Of a stretch of 64,000 nt of DNA, positions 62,804 through 64,000 are shown one piece after another. Under the pieces are notes generated by a model. That model saw nothing but the letters and a program-made list of their open reading frames with translations, did not search any database and was not told the DNA's origin. A program made the position numbers and the translations under genes. This DNA comes from Bacillus sp. ISL-41. Lineage in GTDB: Bacteria; Bacillota; Bacilli; Bacillales; Cytobacillaceae. Position 1 is the stretch's first letter, and each line of letters begins with the position of its first letter. The stretch covers positions 145,753 to 209,752 of the forward strand of contig NZ_JAGGQP010000016.1 of the NCBI RefSeq assembly GCF_018613235.1. The letters run 5' to 3'.

Positions 62804-63793
62804 TTAGTTTGTCACGGCTGCTTCTTTTTTATCCTCACTTGTCTTAAGTCCTTTGAATGACCGTTTCAACAAAAGGAATTGTTCCATTTCATTAACAAAA
62901 TGAAGAAGTGCGGCCCGCGCTTCAAACTCTTCCCTTGTTTTAGGAAGCTCCATATTCTCAAACTCCGTTTTCATCCTCATTAATTTTTCCAGGTAAATAA
63001 GAACTGTATTACCAGGGTGAATCCCTCTCGATAGCGACTCGACAAACTCAGCAACAATATTAGCCTGTTCAACATGCTGCGGAATAGAAGTGATGGAAGG
63101 AAGAACTCTTTCAATGATTTCGAATTGCTTTTCCCTGATTTTAAAATATTGATAATATAAATTTTCATCTCTTAAAAAATGATTTTCTACGTCCTGGATG
63201 GCAAGTGCTTTTGCCTTTTCAATCAGCGTCGCAGTCTCAGTCAGCTCACGGCCATCCCAGCTTGAATCCTGGTTTTTAAGATATTGGGTGATTTCACGGA
63301 AAATCTTCTTAAAATTTGCTTCTATTCCAATTTGGTATTCCTCGAGCTTATTATCGACACTCGGCATATACAAATTCATGATTAATGCCACACCTATTCC
63401 AATCGTAATAATTCCCAGCTCGTTCAACAATAGTTGTCCAGTAAACTTTTCCGCAGAGTAAATATGCATGATGATGACACTGCTTGTGACTACGCCTTCC
63501 TTTGCTTTAAACATGACCACGGTCGGGATGAAAAACAGCAGTAACAACCCGATGACAATCGGATGATAAGCAATTCCCTCAAAAAACACCGCTGAGAATG
63601 CCATCGCAATAATACAGGCCAGGAACCGATGCCAGGAAGCCTGGAGTGAACGCTTCTTTGTCACCTGTATACAAAGAATTGTCAGGATCCCCGCAGACAC
63701 ATAATTCTCCAAGCCCAGGTACTGGGCAATGATGATGGAAATCGCTGTTCCCAGCGCTGTTTTTAAAGTCCGATAACCAATTCTAAATTTCAC
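62804..63793 (-). CDS. yqjA: Aromatic-acid-exporter-like membrane protein YqjA (ArAE family)
   Basis: A 329-residue protein with an N-terminal block of about five to six membrane helices ('TALGTAISIIIAQYLGL', 'SAGILTILCIQVTKKRSLQAS', 'HPIVIGLLLLFFIPTVVMF') and a long cytoplasmic helical C-terminal domain of about 190 residues rich in E/K. This is the DUF939/ArAE-1 architecture of B. subtilis YqjA; transport of aromatic acids is a family label and not shown. GTG at 63793 follows AGGAG by 8 bases; the frame is open 12 codons further up without a site. Confidence 0.87.
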   Translation of the reverse strand: MKFRIGYRTLKTALGTAISIIIAQYLGLENYVSAGILTILCIQVTKKRSLQASWHRFLACIIAMAFSAVFFEGIAYHPIVIGLLLLFFIPTVVMFKAKEGVVTSSVIIMHIYSAEKFTGQLLLNELGIITIGIGVALIMNLYMPSVDNKLEEYQIGIEANFKKIFREITQYLKNQDSSWDGRELTETATLIEKAKALAIQDVENHFLRDENLYYQYFKIREKQFEIIERVLPSITSIPQHVEQANIVAEFVESLSRGIHPGNTVLIYLEKLMRMKTEFENMELPKTREEFEARAALLHFVNEMEQFLLLKRSFKGLKTSEDKKEAAVTN

Positions 63794-63895
63794 AATGTAA
63801 TCTCCTATCAAAAAACTTATACTGTTCAAAACACTTCATACTACACGAAAGACTCTGGATCTATCTATACAGACAAACCTCAAACAAGAACAAAA

Positions 63896-63990
63896 AGCGC
63901 AAGCGCCTCGTTCAGCCCCGACAAGCGCTGGAGGGCCGATCGGTGAAGTCGTTCTTTGACTTCATTGGGCGGACCGAACTCGAAAAGTAT
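63896..63990. repeat. GCGCAAGCGCC intergenic repeat, copy 2
   Basis: It begins AGCGCAAGCGCCTCGTTCAG and shares CAGCCCCGACAAGC, TGGAGGGC and GTGAAGTCGTTCTTTGACTT with the element at 50701. The 3' end may continue beyond the window edge. It lies upstream of yqjA. Confidence 0.85.
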
Positions 63991-64000
63991 AGCCGACTGT

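Overview
The window comes from a moderately AT-rich, endospore-forming Firmicute of the Bacillaceae. Gene content and order follow the spmAB-dacB / spoVA / spoIIA / fur-spoIIM / yqk-yqj stretch of the Bacillus subtilis chromosome. The layout, ribosome-binding sites (GGAGG/GGGGG types) and frequent GTG/TTG starts are those of a Bacillus-like genome. I see no rRNA, tRNA, prophage or CRISPR array. Nearly all of it is ordinary core chromosome, interrupted by several kinds of intergenic repeat and one decayed insertion sequence.

Layout. 0.1-8.3 kb: spore maturation (spmA, spmB, dacB), chromosome segregation (scpA, scpB), ypuI, ypuF, an orphan ribT and lysA. 8.5-11.8 kb: a spoVA operon holding only AA, AB, AEA and AF; the AC-AD-AEB core expected between AB and AEA is missing. 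12.2-15.1 kb: the forespore sigma-F switch (dacF, spoIIAA, spoIIAB, sigF) with a near-consensus sigma-H promoter in front of spoIIAA. 15.2-15.9 kb: a palindromic repeat and an IS1182-type transposase remnant. 15.9-25.9 kb: nucleoside salvage (pdp, pnp, drm), xerD, yqzK, fur, spoIIM, EndoQ, nudF, the tiny divisome inhibitor mciZ, yqkF and a ZIP-like membrane protein. 26-31 kb: GrpB and YqkE, then a ketone-body module (succinyl-CoA:3-ketoacid CoA transferase A and B, thiolase) divergent from HMG-CoA lyase across a perfect palindrome. 31-38 kb: yqkD, a lipoprotein, yqkB, a CDGSH protein, the LexA-box-associated yqjW/yolD-like/yqzH group, and an ECF sigma factor with a DUF4179 partner. 38-47 kb: yqjQ, yqjP, a T-box leader with proC, a glycosyltransferase, namA, a methyltransferase and a cadCA metal-efflux operon whose CadA metal-binding cysteine codon is TGA. 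47-64 kb: rnz, zwf, gndA, dinB, an MCP and a CheW protein, a tripeptidase, a carboxyltransferase with methylmalonyl-CoA epimerase, prli42, an L,D-transpeptidase and yqjA.

The most unusual signal is a set of four intergenic tandem arrays (11.9, 32.4, 43.6 and 58.5 kb). Three have unrelated sequences but the same design: a 45-bp unit with inverted-repeat ends plus a 7-bp linker, giving an exact 52-bp period. Other second-look items are the TGA in cadA, the incomplete spoVA operon, the 31-bp palindrome between the divergent ketone-body genes, and several small proteins (MciZ, Prli42, a YjcZ-type peptide and two unrecognised ones). All calls come from reading the sequence and recalled family knowledge; no database search was run.
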